This document shows, one piece after another, positions 24,531-38,400 of a DNA stretch of 64,000 nucleotides. This stretch comes from Certhia americana (Eukaryota > Chordata > Aves > Passeriformes > Certhiidae). Where the stretch lies: the NCBI GenBank assembly GCA_018697195.1, contig CM031864.1:15822263-15886262 (forward strand), read 5' to 3'. A program made the position numbers and the translations under genes. Positions within the stretch are counted from its first letter, which is position 1; each line of letters opens with the position of its first letter. A model generated the notes under the pieces. That model was not told the origin of the DNA, searched no databases, and was given only the letters and a program-made list of their open reading frames with translations.

Positions 24531-27487
24531 CTGGGTTAGATACTAATTTATTTGTCTTAGGTTCTGGGAACAATATCTGCAGTTTTTTGTGGAAAATTTG
24601 GTTAAGTTCCATAGAAACTGAATACTAATATGATTTCTGTAGCATGGAAGACAAATAGGAAACAGAGAAAAAATAGACTCATCAAAAATATTAGCTGCTC
24701 ACTATCAAAATATCTGACAATGCCACAAATACAATTTATAAACAGGAACATTTAGAGCCTAACTTTTCACTAAAAAGCAAATTCCCTGCTTTGTCCCTTT
24801 TAGGGACAGGATTCAATTACACGAAAATATGCAGCAGACTTAAGGACTGCATGTAAGATTAAGATAACTGGTATTTCATGGTAAATGATTAAATTAGCTG
24901 ACACAGTTTTCTCCTGAACTTTGCCATTAAAACTGACATTTTTGTGCCATGCACATTGTAGGCTGCTGGTAATCTGAACTGCCTTTCTTCTTTCAAAGAC
25001 TTTAAACAGCTGAAGAACTCTTGTTCTTTACTCTGTTTGTAAATGTCTGGAAAATATATCTACGCTATAACAAGATGAACTAAGCACAGGACATTTTTTT
25101 TTCCCCTCATCTATCAAACAAATACCTTGAGAAAACAGCAAGGAGGTTCCAAATGCCCAGATTAAGCTCTGCAACATGCACTTTAATCAAGTAATTTATG
25201 TGACTCTACAGAGATGAGAACATGCTGTCCTCCTCATGGTGAGTGAAAATAGAGAAATGACAGAAGTCTCTTGCTAAGAATTTAATTATTCCTAGTATAC
25301 AATTTTAAAACACTCTATGTTTATTCCTCTTCTTTTCAGGCTTGCTTTTTTATGATGGCAGGAGTTAGGGGAATAATTTTGATATCAACCATACGTAGAA
25401 GTGTATGGATGAAACGTTGTCAGAGCTGTTTGTAGTCATTCCCTTCAGCTGAGTTAGTTGGGAAGGAACAACTCAACTCCTCGGTGAAGGTACTCAGTCT
25501 TCAAGCAAAGTGCAGGCACATATCACTGCACACAGCAAAGACAAGGCTGGTCTGATCAGAGACATGAACTTTGAGAGGAGCACAGTTCTTGAATATTGCA
25601 CTGAGAAACCACCAGACTGGGAAGAAAAGCCACAGAGGCACTGCAGAAATGAAGAGACGTGGCAGGACATGCAGCCAGTGCATCCCTATGAGAGGCCAAG
25701 GGTGAGCATAAGGAGTGGGCTCTGGCTGAAGGAGGTCCCACGGGCAATTGGACGAACTGATCTTATTTTTATAGCTGTTTGACTTGTCCAGTGGTCAGAA
25801 AAACTGACCTTTGTCCTTTCTTTGTAGATACATAGAGTTACATAAAAGCAGTTTGTGACTCTCACAGCAGTTTCTCCTCATAATTAATAGAACCTAGAAT
25901 ACCTCAAATTTTTAGCCAGCCGTGAAGTTCAAAAGAAGTAGCTTTAACAATACAAAAGCACAAGGACTAAAATACTAGTCCAGAACAGCAGTCCAGCATG
26001 TTCAGTCTTTCAGAAACAGGATTCTTACACACTTGTGAATATGATGAAAGAGGAATGACAATTATTATTACAGACTACCTAAATGGGACACTTAATTCCC
26101 CACACACAGGGTCCAAAAGTTGAAGTTTTATGATGAAGTCATGCACTCATCATATTATACTTCTTTCTGTGCACTGGCACAAAGATAAAAGAAGTCTCCA
26201 AACACTGACGGTAGAATTTGGAGACATAAAGACCTGTCTCTTTACATGAACTCTGTACTAGTAACCAAGGACTCTGCTGGAAAAGGTAGTGGAAGCTCAA
26301 CAGACATCAAAAAAAATTGTGATTTTTATTCCAGAAGAGGATTTGACCCTTTATTCTTAGCGCAGACTTATCAGAGGTGTGTGCATAACAGGAATGTTAT
26401 GTAATTTTGCTGTGGCAAAATTTTTGGATACCTTGTTATCCATGAACAGTTGAGCAAGACTTTGGACTCTTTATATCTTGGATCAGTTCTAATAAAGAAG
26501 AAGAAACACAGCTTTTCACACAACACCTTCCCCAACAGTTAAAACCTGCAGTTTATGCAGCACCCACACATTCACACCATTATCATCAAAGCATGACTCT
26601 CATGCCTGAAAATCATGATAGTCATGAAGTCAAAGAAAGCCCCACAAAGACAGTTTCATTGTTTGAGAACTCATGCAAATGTTGAACACGAATGAAACTC
26701 AATCTGATTATCAAAAAAACCAAACCTTGTATTATGATCTCACAAACTATGTTATTCAATTAAAACTTCTCATCTCTCCTACATGTTTTTTTTTGTCTAT
26801 ACGCCTACCTTTACTTTCTCTTTGTATATTTTAAACTTTGAAAACCTTTCACAGGAGAGGTTACATGAATCATCTAGCTTTCTTACTCCAAAATGTTTCA
26901 CTGATAATTCATTATTAACTGAGTCAAATGAAGGTAGCTATGATAAATTTTGGTCTATCTCAAAGTATTAGAAAGGATATGAAAACATCTTATTCATTGT
27001 GCTAACTTTTAGATGGCATATGACAATACAGGCCCAGTTTTTTCATTGTCACATACAATGAGGCTCTTAACAACCCAATCACTTATTATTACACTTTTTC
27101 CCAATTCCTAGGCACTAATAGTTTCAACCTGTTCTGTCACTTTGCAGAAACACATCCAAACAATATAACCATGAAAGGACTGGATGTGGGTAACAGGAAG
27201 CCTATCAATATCAGAGATTAGGATCCTAAAAATTGTCTAGTTCTTTTTGTAATTAATGTATATTCTCTAAACAGTTCTACATACATGATGTGAATGCTCC
27301 AGAGAGGAAATAAGAAGTCTGTGGCTGGTCTTAGATCTGGGAGTGATGTCTTTCAAAACATTTCAGTAACTGGTACACTTTTGTTAAATATACTGCAATA
27401 TAACTGTATACCAAACTTGAAATGTTCCTTTTCAAGTGGCTGAACACAGGAATGAAACACAACCTAGAGAGAAGCCATGTTAACCTG

Positions 27488-27510
27488 AAAAAAAAAAAAA
27501 AAAAGAAAAA
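27488..27510. repeat. Poly(A) tract
   Basis: An A-run of about 17 followed by GAAAAAGG. The upstream sequence does not read as a known SINE or as a recognisable processed transcript. Confidence 0.8.
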
Positions 27511-28016
27511 GGAACTGGCTCATTTTAGTGAGATCCTGGATACAACCTGATGCTTGTCATTTGGCTATCTAGACAGATGGCCTAGACTGGAGTCAGTGGG
27601 GCTACTTGTGTACTCCACAAGGGAGCATATTTGGGAAAAGCTGTTATACTACTTTACTCATTTACATCTTAAAATGCTTCCAATTTCTCTACAGCCACAA
27701 CTCAGCTTGAGGTCTCCATGGCCAGAAAGGGTCAGGCCTATATGTAAGAGAAGGAGATAGGAACAGAAGTTGTGCAAAGCTGGCCATGGACTTAATAAGA
27801 GCTTGATTCTGTACCAATGAAATCAACAGGAGTTTGGCTCTTGTTTGCAATGGGAGGTGGATCAGCGTTTTATGCCAGCTGTTCCCTGCTGGGTAGGGAT
27901 AATCCCTTTGAAACAAAATATTTAACTTGTTCTCACTCTGTTGTTGTAAGAAGGCTTCCCATGAAAATGCTTTCATGAGAATTAAAAGGTGTGTCCCATT
28001 TTTATTCCCAAATACT

Positions 28017-28055
28017 GCCCCCCGCCCCCAGTATATAGTTGCTGATCCCCCCCCC
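28017..28055. repeat. Paired poly(C) runs
   Basis: A C-run broken by one G (28018-28029) and a nine-base C-run (28047-28055) lie about 17 bp apart. On the minus strand they form G-runs that generate the glycine stretches in the 153-codon frame there. Length variation and sequencing error are likely at these runs. Confidence 0.8.
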
Positions 28056-31000
28056 AGAAAAAACAAACCCAAATCTCCCCACCTGCTATTAAACCACATG
28101 AGTTTATAACAAATGCCACAGAACTGAGTTACAGGACAGAACTGAGTCACCTGTTTGTTCTGCTGGCCATGACAGCACTTGCACTTTCCTCAGCCAGAAG
28201 ATGCAGCAAGGAAACATGTTAATTCAAACAGTTAATATTGAAGTGGGATCCCATGGGCAGAAGTAAAATAACTGAGGTCCCTGTAGGCAAATAGAAAATG
28301 ATAAAAAACCCGAACTTCCAACAGTCATGAAGGAAGTTATGAATAACAGTGTGGGAAAAGTATCAGAGAGATGGGAGCTAAGAAAGGACATTATTAACAA
28401 TAAAATCTTGTATGTGTGTCCTCCAGTCTGGATCTGAGTACAGCATTCAGTCTCAGATACTGTTTCTGTGTTTTGTTTTCATGTTTTACAGTGAAAATGA
28501 GGTTCTAAAACATGGCTGGTGTGCAGGTTACTCTACAGATCAGCAGTAACAGTGGCTTCTTCTAGTCCCTGCATGTGTTGGTCAAGTTCAAAAAGAATGT
28601 GAAAGTTGGGACCATTTACACCGGCTCTCAGTTTGGTTCACTCTCTCTCACTCCTTTGGCTGAAGTCCATTTGGCCAACTAACCTGGAACATAAAGTCTG
28701 CTAGGTTTTATAAAGCAATTATTTGATTTTAAAAGTCTCTTTCATTGCATTCTAATGGGATTTCCATAAAATACAGAGTCCTCTGCAATATCCAGGGAAC
28801 TTTTGTTTACACCATAAACTACGACACTTTTTGAAGAGCTCTAGAACACTTAAAGAGAGGAAACTTCCAGAGACAGAGCTGTTTGGCCTGGCAACTGGGA
28901 ACTGAGCCTACAGGAGAGTTACATCCTCCAGAAGCAGGAAGCGTACGGAATCATTTGAGCTTAAAAGACTGTGACATTTTTATAGAATGAAAGGGGGAAC
29001 TGAGAGATACAGTGACAGAGCTGGGAGCTGCAGCTGGCTGGATGTTCCATGGAGTATTCCCCTCATAGATTTTTATGACTCTCCTAGCCCTAATATTAAA
29101 CACTTGACCTTTTGTCAAATACTGTTTTATATTATTAGGTTGGATGATTAGTTACTAAATATACCATCTATGGTAAATAGGAAATAGTGTAGTCTGATGC
29201 TTTTAGTCTTAGACCTCTCAGGTATTGGTTCTTTGGCATTGAACATTAGAATATTGAGTGCTCTTAACTTAAGTCCCTTGGTAAGCAAGAAATGCACAGC
29301 ATTTTCACATAGGGCAGAGGGGTTTCTGAGGCAGCATTACCAGAGTGGAGAATGCTGTAAACACTGTGAAGTCAGGAATAACTAGGAGCCAGCTCTTGCT
29401 GAAACAACACACCTTTATTTATAGCCTAGGAATAAGTGCATTTACTTTATAAATTCTGTAAACCAGAACTCTGCAAGTGACTCTGCCCTGTGCCTCTCTC
29501 CCTGGTGAACTTTTCTGTTGTTCATTGTCTCCCCTCTCACATACAAAAGGGTACTAATGTTAAAAGCAGAATTAATTATTTCCTTTTTTACCTCTCCCTC
29601 CCAGCTTCATACCTGGGTACTTTCATACCCTGTTTTGGGAAACCCGGCTGTAAGCCACTCCCTCCCATAAATCCCATCTCAAATATTTGGATTTAAAGGT
29701 ATGTGGTTACAGACAGCATGACCCTGAATTTTTGAATATTTGTAATAGTTTGGGGAGAGAAAAAGAGATCAGAAGTCTTCCTGTAACTTAAAATGGGTTT
29801 AATAGGATTGGATCAAAATGCTAGTGTAGAAACATCTATCACCCTTAGAGGACAAACTGCATGAAGAAAAAAGAGACTTATTAGTAAACACTGTGGAGTT
29901 TATTTGGAAGAGCACCCCATGGAGTCCATGTAACGTATTTACAGTGTACAGCTTCAGCCTAGGCATAGATTTATGATTTGGGTAAGTGATTCCTCATTAC
30001 CAGCAAATGACAGAACTGCTTTTTTTTTTCCAGCAGATTGGGTCTGGTTCTGGTCTCAGTCCTGAAATGTAAGACCGGTACAGCTCCAGTCATTTCTGAA
30101 GAATCATTGCTGCCTCATACCAAGGTTTCAGTTGGTCTACTGGATTTAATAAGCCAGCTGCTCTAAATCCTAGAATAGATTTCCTCTCTGTTAATACAGG
30201 ATGGTACTTGTTAGCCAAGCAAAACCCAAGGACTCACCCATTTATGTGAGCAGAGGATGAGCAGACTAAACTGCAGGATTTGGCCTCAAATTTGCAGAGC
30301 TGTAATTATATTTTCTTTGATTACACACAAGTGTGATGGAGGCAGCCTATGCGCAAACCAGATAACACGACCTTTCTACAGTTTAACTTCTTGCTATTAA
30401 AACAGGCATGTTTGAGAACTACAAGAATTAGAAAAAATTAGGAAAAAACAGCCCTTCTAAAATCACACGGTGTCTGAAAGGTTAATGAACAGCTAATCCT
30501 GGTCAGGAGCACCACCATGTTCCTGTAACTGCTGTCTACTTTGTTCTTTAATAATAATAGCAAAATATTACTAAGCTGAAGTACTTCACTGCAGTAAAGC
30601 ATGGTTATTTAGCAAACAAATACATTCCAAATAAACTGCTGGAAGCCTGCTGTGCTCCAGCATCTGACAAACTGAGTTTTTCCTGTCTTCTCTCTTTCTA
30701 GATGCCCTCTACGTGGCTTACTTCACCTCTTGGCACACACCAGTGCAGTGACACATGACAACATGAGGCTTAGGGTGGTTCCTAGTCATTGCTTCCAGAA
30801 TGGGAGTGAGCTGGGACTCCACAGTCCTGAACAGCACCAACCTGCAACAGTGGAGCTTCTGCAGCTGAGAATTTGCTCCCCAGGCATTATACAGATATCT
30901 TCTGATCCCAGAAAGCCACAGAACAAGAAAGCCTGGTTGCAAGCCCAGCAATCCCACCTATCAGATGTTTCATTACAGAAGTGTCTGTTCAAAACCTTAA

Positions 31001-34000
31001 CCACTCAGTCCTTGATTACAAGATATATCTCTACAGCACAGGACAACACTCACTAAGAGAGAGCTTTTCTGGCCTAATCACAAGAATCAGCACATACCTG
31101 TTTACCTCAGTGCTTTCCTCCCAGTTGCTGCATGTGACTCATTGAACCCACCTGCCTGAGCTACCTTTATACTTTGAAGAAGTTTACATCTGTCCTAGCT
31201 GGAGATCTAAACTTCTGAAATCTATAGGCAAAGTGATGACTAATTCAAATACCCTTTTTTATATGGATCCTGATATAAGTATGGTCAGTCTTTGGCCATG
31301 TTCAGCTCCCACATCAGTAGGTGCAAAAATGGACATGAAGCAGGAAAAGCAGTAAAAATGAAAAGATGAAGTAGAAAAGTTGTGCCACATGTAAGATACT
31401 AAATAGATCTTTTTTGCTGCCACTCCAACCCTTTTGTCTATGCTATTGACACAAAGGAGATAAAAAAAGGGTTTGTTAGAACACAGCAAGTTCATGTGCA
31501 CCATTTAAGAATTTGGCTCAAGAAGTAAAATTACTGTTTACACCACAGCTGGCCTTGGTTCATTGGTTTTGTTACATTACCTAATCTCTTTGCTAGAGAA
31601 AAAGCCTTCTAATTCTGTGCAACTGCAATATTGCCTTGACTCTTGAAGTCCATGGAGCTCTTCCAGGACTACATGAGTGCAGAGCAAAACAAGAATATAA
31701 AAACCCATTATGATGTTGGTGCTTAAAACAGAGAGCTATATTTGCTGAAGGCTTCTGTAATTCTCTGGACTGGGAAAAAAGAATATAATAGTATATGCAT
31801 AAACCAGTTTCAAACACCTGATAACATTTGCCATCCTATCCACTTTTACCCTAAATCAGCAATTTTCTAGTCTGTGTGGCTTATCAGAGGACTTCTGTAG
31901 TAGCATTTTACTGCGCAAATTCCATTAGCTGTATCCACAAAAAGCCACTTCTAAAATGGTGTTACAATGCTGAGTTTTTCCCAAATTGGTTCAAGTGAAA
32001 TAATGGAAGTTAAACACAAAAATCCATGACAGGAAGTTGGTAGCAAAGGTGCAAAGAGTATGGCAAGAGACCTGGCACAAAGGTGCAGCAGGCCAGACCA
32101 TGACAACTCCCTCAGCTCAAACCCATTCAAATTACTTAGATGTCAATCACAAAGTAGGACAGAAAATTCTTGCTGGCAGCTAGTGGACATTAGCCAGTTA
32201 TCTGTAACAAATTATGTGATTCATTCTCAGAATTGGAATTAGGAAACAACTAGATTTCACTGAATCTGTTTGTCATCTGTGTATGCCAAAACATACCATG
32301 CCTACTCTCCCTCTCCTTCTATCTGAATGATTGTGTTTCTCAGTGAACCTAACAACATCCACTGGCTTCCTTGATGCAAAATCTCTGCCTTGACAGTGAG
32401 GAAACTATTCCACATAATGAGAAATCAAAATTCAGATTCCATCTCTAGAAGACCATTTTCCAGTTTTACACCATTTTGTTCTCATCCTGCATGGTTTTCA
32501 AGCACAATTTACCAATTGTGATATATCTTATAACCTCTCATAGTCAATCAGACTTGTGGATGTTTGCCCTCTTCTGTATTACCCAAGGATATTAAACGTT
32601 TCAGTTCAGTTCAGGAACAAACACACAGAGATATCTGATATAAATCATTATGACCTTTGGCCAAAACACATGTTTTTAGCTGTGGGCTTGCTTTGCTATG
32701 GCTCACCATTTTTATCATTAGCAGAAAGGATAACACAGGCTACATTTGCTGAGAAGCAGTTTTCTTGTATAGCAGGCCAAAACACAGTGGCTTGACTTCT
32801 TCATCTAGGATCTTCAGGTCTGCACTGCAACCAGACGCGTCCCAGGCACCATCTGCCCATCTGTGCAAATGTCAGCACAGTTACACCACTGCAGCCAGGA
32901 CGTCTTGAGAAAACAGTTAGTCATGCTGAGAAAGTCTAATATCCTCAGTCACAAAGTTCTAATGATAATTATAATGATTCCGTAACTCAAAAAATGAGAA
33001 CATGCATATGTAAGGACAAAAATTTGACACATGGGAAGTGTAAGGTGTTATAAATACAGTTGCTGGCATTAACACAATGTGTTATATTCTAAAAAGCAAA
33101 GCATAGCAAATACATCCTTTTAAAACACAAAAGCCAAAGCTTTGCCTTTACCCACTGATGTTTCTAAGCTATTTATGCTCAGTCCAGCTCCTGTCAGCTT
33201 ATCACAAGCTGCATGTTTTCATTGCAATCTACTGCACAGCATCACTCCAGCTCAGCTGGCATCTCTTAGAAGAAAACAAGATGGATTTCACTCCTTTGCT
33301 TCTCATCTACCCTACATCAATTCCTGTACGTAGAACTCCCTTTCTCTCTGTAACAGTGGGATGGTGGTGGGACAGCTTCAGCACCTCACTCATCCATCTC
33401 CTTCTTCACTCAGGCACTTGTCAGCCTCCATGTTTTTGGTGCAAAATGCACCATTTTTCAGGCCTGAACATTTCACTGGAACGGTTTATGTCTTGCTCAC
33501 CAAATATCACAGCAGGGAAGGGAGAAGAGTGAGATGGCCTTACTAATAAGGCTTTATTTTGAAAAGTCTTCCAGTGGAGCATCTGGGTTCTCCAGGCCAC
33601 CCTCCCTGTGGTTACACTGAAATGGTTGAGGAAGGTGAGATAACTAGATTCTGGAATATTTACATTATAGCTGAGGCATGTGACAGGCATATGTAGTCAT
33701 TTCTGTGCAGTTTTGTCATCACTGATGACAGAGAATGTGACACATGAATAATACACTGATAGAGTTCTTAAATAAGAAGCAAAGACCTTTCAAGTCTGGA
33801 AACCATAAAAATTGCTATTAGCAAATCTGTAAACCAACCAAAGATGGTACCAATGATACACTCCAAACAAAATGGCTGGGCATTTAAGTTAATCTTGTTT
33901 GGCACAGTGCAGGTTGGAACTCCAGATGGATGTAAGCCTGGGGGGAAAGACACATCTACCTACAGAGTAACTGCTAATGCTGATGTGAGATTTTATATCT

Positions 34001-34629
34001 TCTTCCCCCACTTTATCAGTGGGAACTAACTTCCCTTTTTCTCACCTGTTACTTTCACTGGTTGATTAAATCAACTAAGCAATTACCTGTCCGTCCTGTG
34101 ATTTATTTAGGCAGGTCTCATTGAGAGACCTCTGCAGACAATCAGCTGTGCTGAATGTTCTAATTTTATAGCTCTTGAGATTCAAATTCCTAATCTACAA
34201 AAAAAAAGTTTATTCTTCCACTTAATAGTCAGATCGTAGGTTTGGATTGGTGACATTAGCAATTTTACAGCAAAGGTAGGAAATTTCTGTCATGGTATGG
34301 TTACATGACTTCATCAGACCCACATAAATACATATACATTCTGTAATACATTATTTTAACTTAATATTGCTAATTCTTCCTGTGCTTTGCCATTGCATCT
34401 GAGTCAGACCAAAGTCCAGACATGATGTCTGCTTCCTGTTGCTGTTTCACATTGCTTTTGTGGCAAAATGGCTGATAGAAGAGAAGAAAGTCTTTGAAGT
34501 GTTCTGACAATTTCTGTCAAGAAGATCCCAAATGCATGGATAAATGTTTTTTCTCTCTCCTATTACTCGCAGCTTAAAGTAACAGAGGGTTCACTGCTGT
34601 TACTTTTCTTTTTCAAACCCATATGAAAC

Positions 34630-35030
34630 CACTTGAGGATATTGTGAAATGGCATCGGCTACAATGTCATCAATATCCTGATGACACCAAGTTCTACGTC
34701 TCCTTTTCATTGAAGCCATATGTTACAGCTTTCTTGTGTCTGGCAGAGATAAGACATGGATGAAAGCCAGTTGGCTCAAGCTTTCTCTAGATAAGATGAA
34801 GGTAGTATATGGGTTTGGCAAGAGAAAAGTGTTTTGAGTTGACAAAAATCTGCTTCCAAAATTGAGGGAGATTCCCATTGTCAAAATGCACAAGGGATTC
34901 ACTGTCTTCTACCTCATCCTGAAGTCCCAGTGGCCAACGTGTCCCACATCTATGTGTTTCTTGCTAGATTTTACTCACTAGGTGCTCACTGTCTTTCAGC
35001 TGACCACTCTGTGTTGGCCAGCATACAAGG
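34630..35030 (+). pseudogene. Old LINE reverse transcriptase fragment (CR1/L2/L3 group)
   Basis: The plus strand encodes CHQYPDDTKFYVSFS from about 34665, matching the 'CHQYADDTQLYLSFS' catalytic box shared by CR1/L3-type LINEs, with alanine changed to proline. After one frameshift comes WMKASWLKLSLDKMKVV (about 34758-34810), corresponding to 'WMRANRLKLNPDKTEVL'. Further eroded similarity ('LLDPQLLLEAQVAAVARSAF'-type block) seems to continue through about 34905-34975, and sequence near 34990-35030 resembles the following block. The two catalytic aspartates are still encoded, but the frame is broken by stops. This is an ancient insertion, much older in appearance than the CR1 copies at 8320 and 55108. 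Its exact family needs a repeat-library search. Confidence 0.72.
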
Positions 35031-35075
35031 TCAATAAAGGTTGTTACACCTTTGTCATTCCTTTCAAATACTGAA

Positions 35076-35101
35076 AGTCTAGTCTATTAGTCTAGTCTAT
35101 T
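35076..35101. repeat. 13-bp tandem duplication
   Basis: The unit AGTCTAGTCTATT occurs twice back to back without mismatch. It contains an internal AGTCT repeat, suggesting replication slippage. Confidence 0.85.
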
Positions 35102-35334
35102 CATAAAGATCTCTAGTGATGTCCAGTGACAAAGACCCTGTGTCTTCCTGATCTACTGCTGTTTGCCACTATATTCCTACAGGAATACCAAGTATTTACT
35201 AATGATTAAATGACATCTTTCTTACCATAATTGAAGCCTGTTGGTACTTACTTTCCTCAGGAAACACATGAAAGGATTTCCTTGATATCCTTTTCTTTGG
35301 AGCAGTGTTTCTCACATAGTTGAAAAGCCACATT

Positions 35335-35465
35335 ATCTTCCTTAAGACCCTTGCTTAGGTTAGACAATCCCAAATCGTTCAGTGTTTCCTCACAGAGCAA
35401 TTATTTTTTTAGACTTCTGAATATGCTTTTTGCTCTCTTCTCCAGCTGGACTGTATTTATTGAAA
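35335..35465 (-). mobile_element. CR1-like LINE 3'-region fragment, reverse orientation
   Basis: On the plus strand the order AGACCCTTGC, TTAGGTTAGACAATCCCAAAT, TTCAGTGTTTCCTCACAGAGC, TTTTAGACTTCTGAATATG, then TTTTTGCTCTCTTCTCCAGCTGGACTGTATTTA is readable. This parallels the reverse complement of the region of sauropsid CR1 elements that encodes 'GLFSLEKRRL...' and precedes the 3' end (CTAGACTAAACAATCCCA ... TTTCCTCATAGG ... TTTTCTAGACCTTT ... TTGCTCTTCTCTGGACT). It is a short, strongly diverged piece, so the element runs on the minus strand. Its nearness to the plus-strand LINE fragment at 34630 reflects two insertions, since the orientations differ. Confidence 0.6.
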
Positions 35466-38400
35466 TGCAAGCTCCTAAAGTCACAGTAAATCAAGCAATA
35501 TTTTAAGCTTCTATTAAATATAGGTAGGCAGTAGCACCATTTCTGCTCCAGGCACTTCTGACATATTTACTGGGTGGAGGATCTTTGCTTGTTATCTCTT
35601 CTGCAATATGATAATATGCACCCAGCCCCCCAAACAAAATTATGCTTAGATAGCACAGAGACACACAGGACAATGCAAACACAATAAATTCTACTCTCAT
35701 ATTCCAAATTCTCAGCAACAGTTGATGTTTTGGGAAACACTAGGTTCCTCTAAGTTGTCCATCTTTTTATCTGCGATTCAGAGCTTTCCTCTTAACTGTT
35801 GATCTCCCTCCCACCACACCAGGCTTTTTTTTGTCCCATCATTAAGTGGAACCTTTCTGCTATAAAGTATTTTTCCTGATCCATCCTCATGTCCAATGCT
35901 GATGATTCTTCCAGAAGCTTGAGTTTTTATTGCTCCTTTTAGTCTTTCCTTAGTCCTTGCAGAAATTTCCACTGCTCACCTTCTCTCTGCTTCTCCCAAA
36001 TGAAGAAGCAGGAAGAATTAATTTTCTCAGCCCATTGGACTAGATGTCCATGAAGTTTAATACTCTAGCACTGTCGCTCATCTGGCTGGCATGGAGCATT
36101 TCCCTGCCAGTTCTGCAATGCAGCCTTTCCATGAGCCCAGCTAGAAGACACAAACTGGGCAGACAGACACATGTACCTACCAACCACCACAGGATTGCCC
36201 TTGAGCATATCTGGAGGTGAGAGACATGGGTTCATCCCTTACAGAATACAATTCATCCTTGGCATATGTCTCTTGTCTTTTATTTCCACAGGGCTCCACT
36301 GCCACTATGGGACTGCTCTGGAAGCACAGAAGGAATCTTCTCAGAAACTTTGACTAATACGGAGTGAGGCTACTTACTCTCTTGTAAGGCAGAGAAAAAA
36401 TGAATTAAAAACACTAATAACGTGTTCTCCATACTGTGCATGAGCTGCCAAATGCATGCTGGCCTGATTACCTTGATGCCTGGCTTTCTTCAAGACAAGT
36501 GGATCGGGGACAAACTCTCTGCTTTGGGCGAAGTAGCTCTGTAGGCAGACTACTGCACTTCTTGGTAAGGTTCACCGTTGTGTCCAATAAAAACAAGTGA
36601 CTGGGAGAGTAAGAAACTTTCTAGCAAATAAGTAAAAGGAAGAATATATTAAATTAAATTTACAGAAGAACAAGGACGATGACCAAACAAGAGCCATGAT
36701 GGCCATTTCTTACTTACTCTATCTGTTAAAGAGAGAGGCAATATTTATGTGAATTACATAACACTCCATGTAGCGCAAAGAAGTTACTGTTCTTCCTCCC
36801 ACTCCCTTAATGAAATTTATGATTCTGCAATTTATTAAATCCTTCTCTCACATATGGAAATAAAATGAAAAAAAATATCTTCAAGACACCCCCAGAGGAG
36901 CACAAGAGGCAGCCAGCTGATGCAAACAGCATGTCAGAGTTTTATGCAGGAACTAGGAGTACTTAAAAGGGGAACCAGATACTTCAGAAAAATTCCTGAT
37001 AATGTTGGTATTCAGGTTAGGCTGCCCAGGGAGAGAACTAATGTGTTCTCAAACCATTACTGTGGATTTTTGGTGACTAGAGTGCCATTCATGTAGCAGT
37101 TACCTAGATCTGTCATGTGAACAGCCAAGATTTCATGGCTTTCTGACTAGATTTTAAGGGGAATGTTGTGGGGCCCTCATGTTTCATGCCCTGGAATTAC
37201 AAACTGCACAGTGATCATCTTAGTATTTAACATATAAATAAATTCAGTATAAATAACAGCCCTGAAGAACTGCAAGCTTCGTTATCTGCACATCAGAGTC
37301 TTTTTGAGTGCTTTAAGAAAAAAACATATAGATATGAACACCCTGAGGTTTCCACAGAAACCTCTGGTTAAAAAGGAATGACAACAGACTCATACTCAAG
37401 GGGAAAGGACAGTATGGCTAAGTGGAAAGAACAGCTGGGATATATGTAATGTTACAGTTATTTTTCTGTGCTTCCTCTAGGATGAACCAAAGACCTTGTT
37501 TTGCTGGATGTTGAGTGTCCTAAAATCCCATTACACATATCAGGAAAGAGCCTTAATGGTTTTATTGGGACCCATATCTACACATATAACATGGCCTTTG
37601 AAGATGAAAGGATTTTTTTTTTCTCTGTTTCCATTTGTTACCTCTTGCTTGACATGTTCCTATATGGACACTCAGTCCCCAGATATCTGTTCCCTAATCA
37701 GGGACATCAATAACATCCTCAGAGGGAAAACTCTGGAACACCTATGAAAGTCAGAAGTGTGAGGAATTCATCTCAGATGATGCAGATGCAGTCACTGCTG
37801 TATGATCAGATAGGCAACATTGCAAGTTCATTTTTGTATGCTAAATAAAATAAAAATGTCAATATTTACACATAACCTTCAAGGCTCTTACATTTGCAGC
37901 TCTTTAGTATTCAGTGCAGACCACATTTTCTTTAGTCCGTTACCAACAGCTTGGAAATTTAGTTAGAGGATGCAACCCAAATGTTCCTCCAAATGTTGTT
38001 TCCAAATGGTCATCTTGAAAAATGCTGTTTAAAAGGATGAAACCTTTATGTGAAGATATAAGAGTCCATGCACAGAGCAATATAAACAGCAAGGAAATCA
38101 TATGAAGATTAAAACCACTAATAATAAAGATATTACTGTTAGGCATAGTTTAATTTGTTGGTAACTAAATCACCAGAGGCTTTTTACAGCTGTCTTGGAA
38201 CCTGACTATTGTGTAGTGCACATTCAACCTCTAAGTGTACACAGTGACACAAACAAATAAAAGTGATCATAACAGTTGAAATGTAGTTAGAGACACAATT
38301 GAGAACATCTGTATTGTAAGCAGAAATAAATTAAAAATACTGAAGTGTTTTGTAGCTGTGAAACTGAGGGATAAAAAAATAACCTACAGCACCTGGATTA

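Larger units (their letters stand above)
24531..34629. other. Unique AT-rich DNA, no gene seen
   Basis: About 10 kb without a recognisable gene. The longest frame of the window (27689-28150, minus strand, 153 codons from GTG) crosses two C-runs and has no domain. A polypyrimidine-AG sequence at 30676-30701 resembles a splice acceptor, but the frames after it (30702-31056) are unrecognisable. Simple tracts lie at 27488-27510 and 28017-28055. Confidence 0.55.

Noticed and set aside
27689..28150. Longest open frame (153 codons, minus strand)
   Set aside because: It starts at GTG, crosses G-runs that create glycine stretches, has no domain and is accompanied by an antisense frame. Chance is the best explanation.
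30676..31056. Polypyrimidine-AG followed by a 108-codon frame, possible exon
   Set aside because: The acceptor-like sequence is good, but the frame starts at TTG, the product is unrecognisable, antisense frames are equally open and no donor site stands out.
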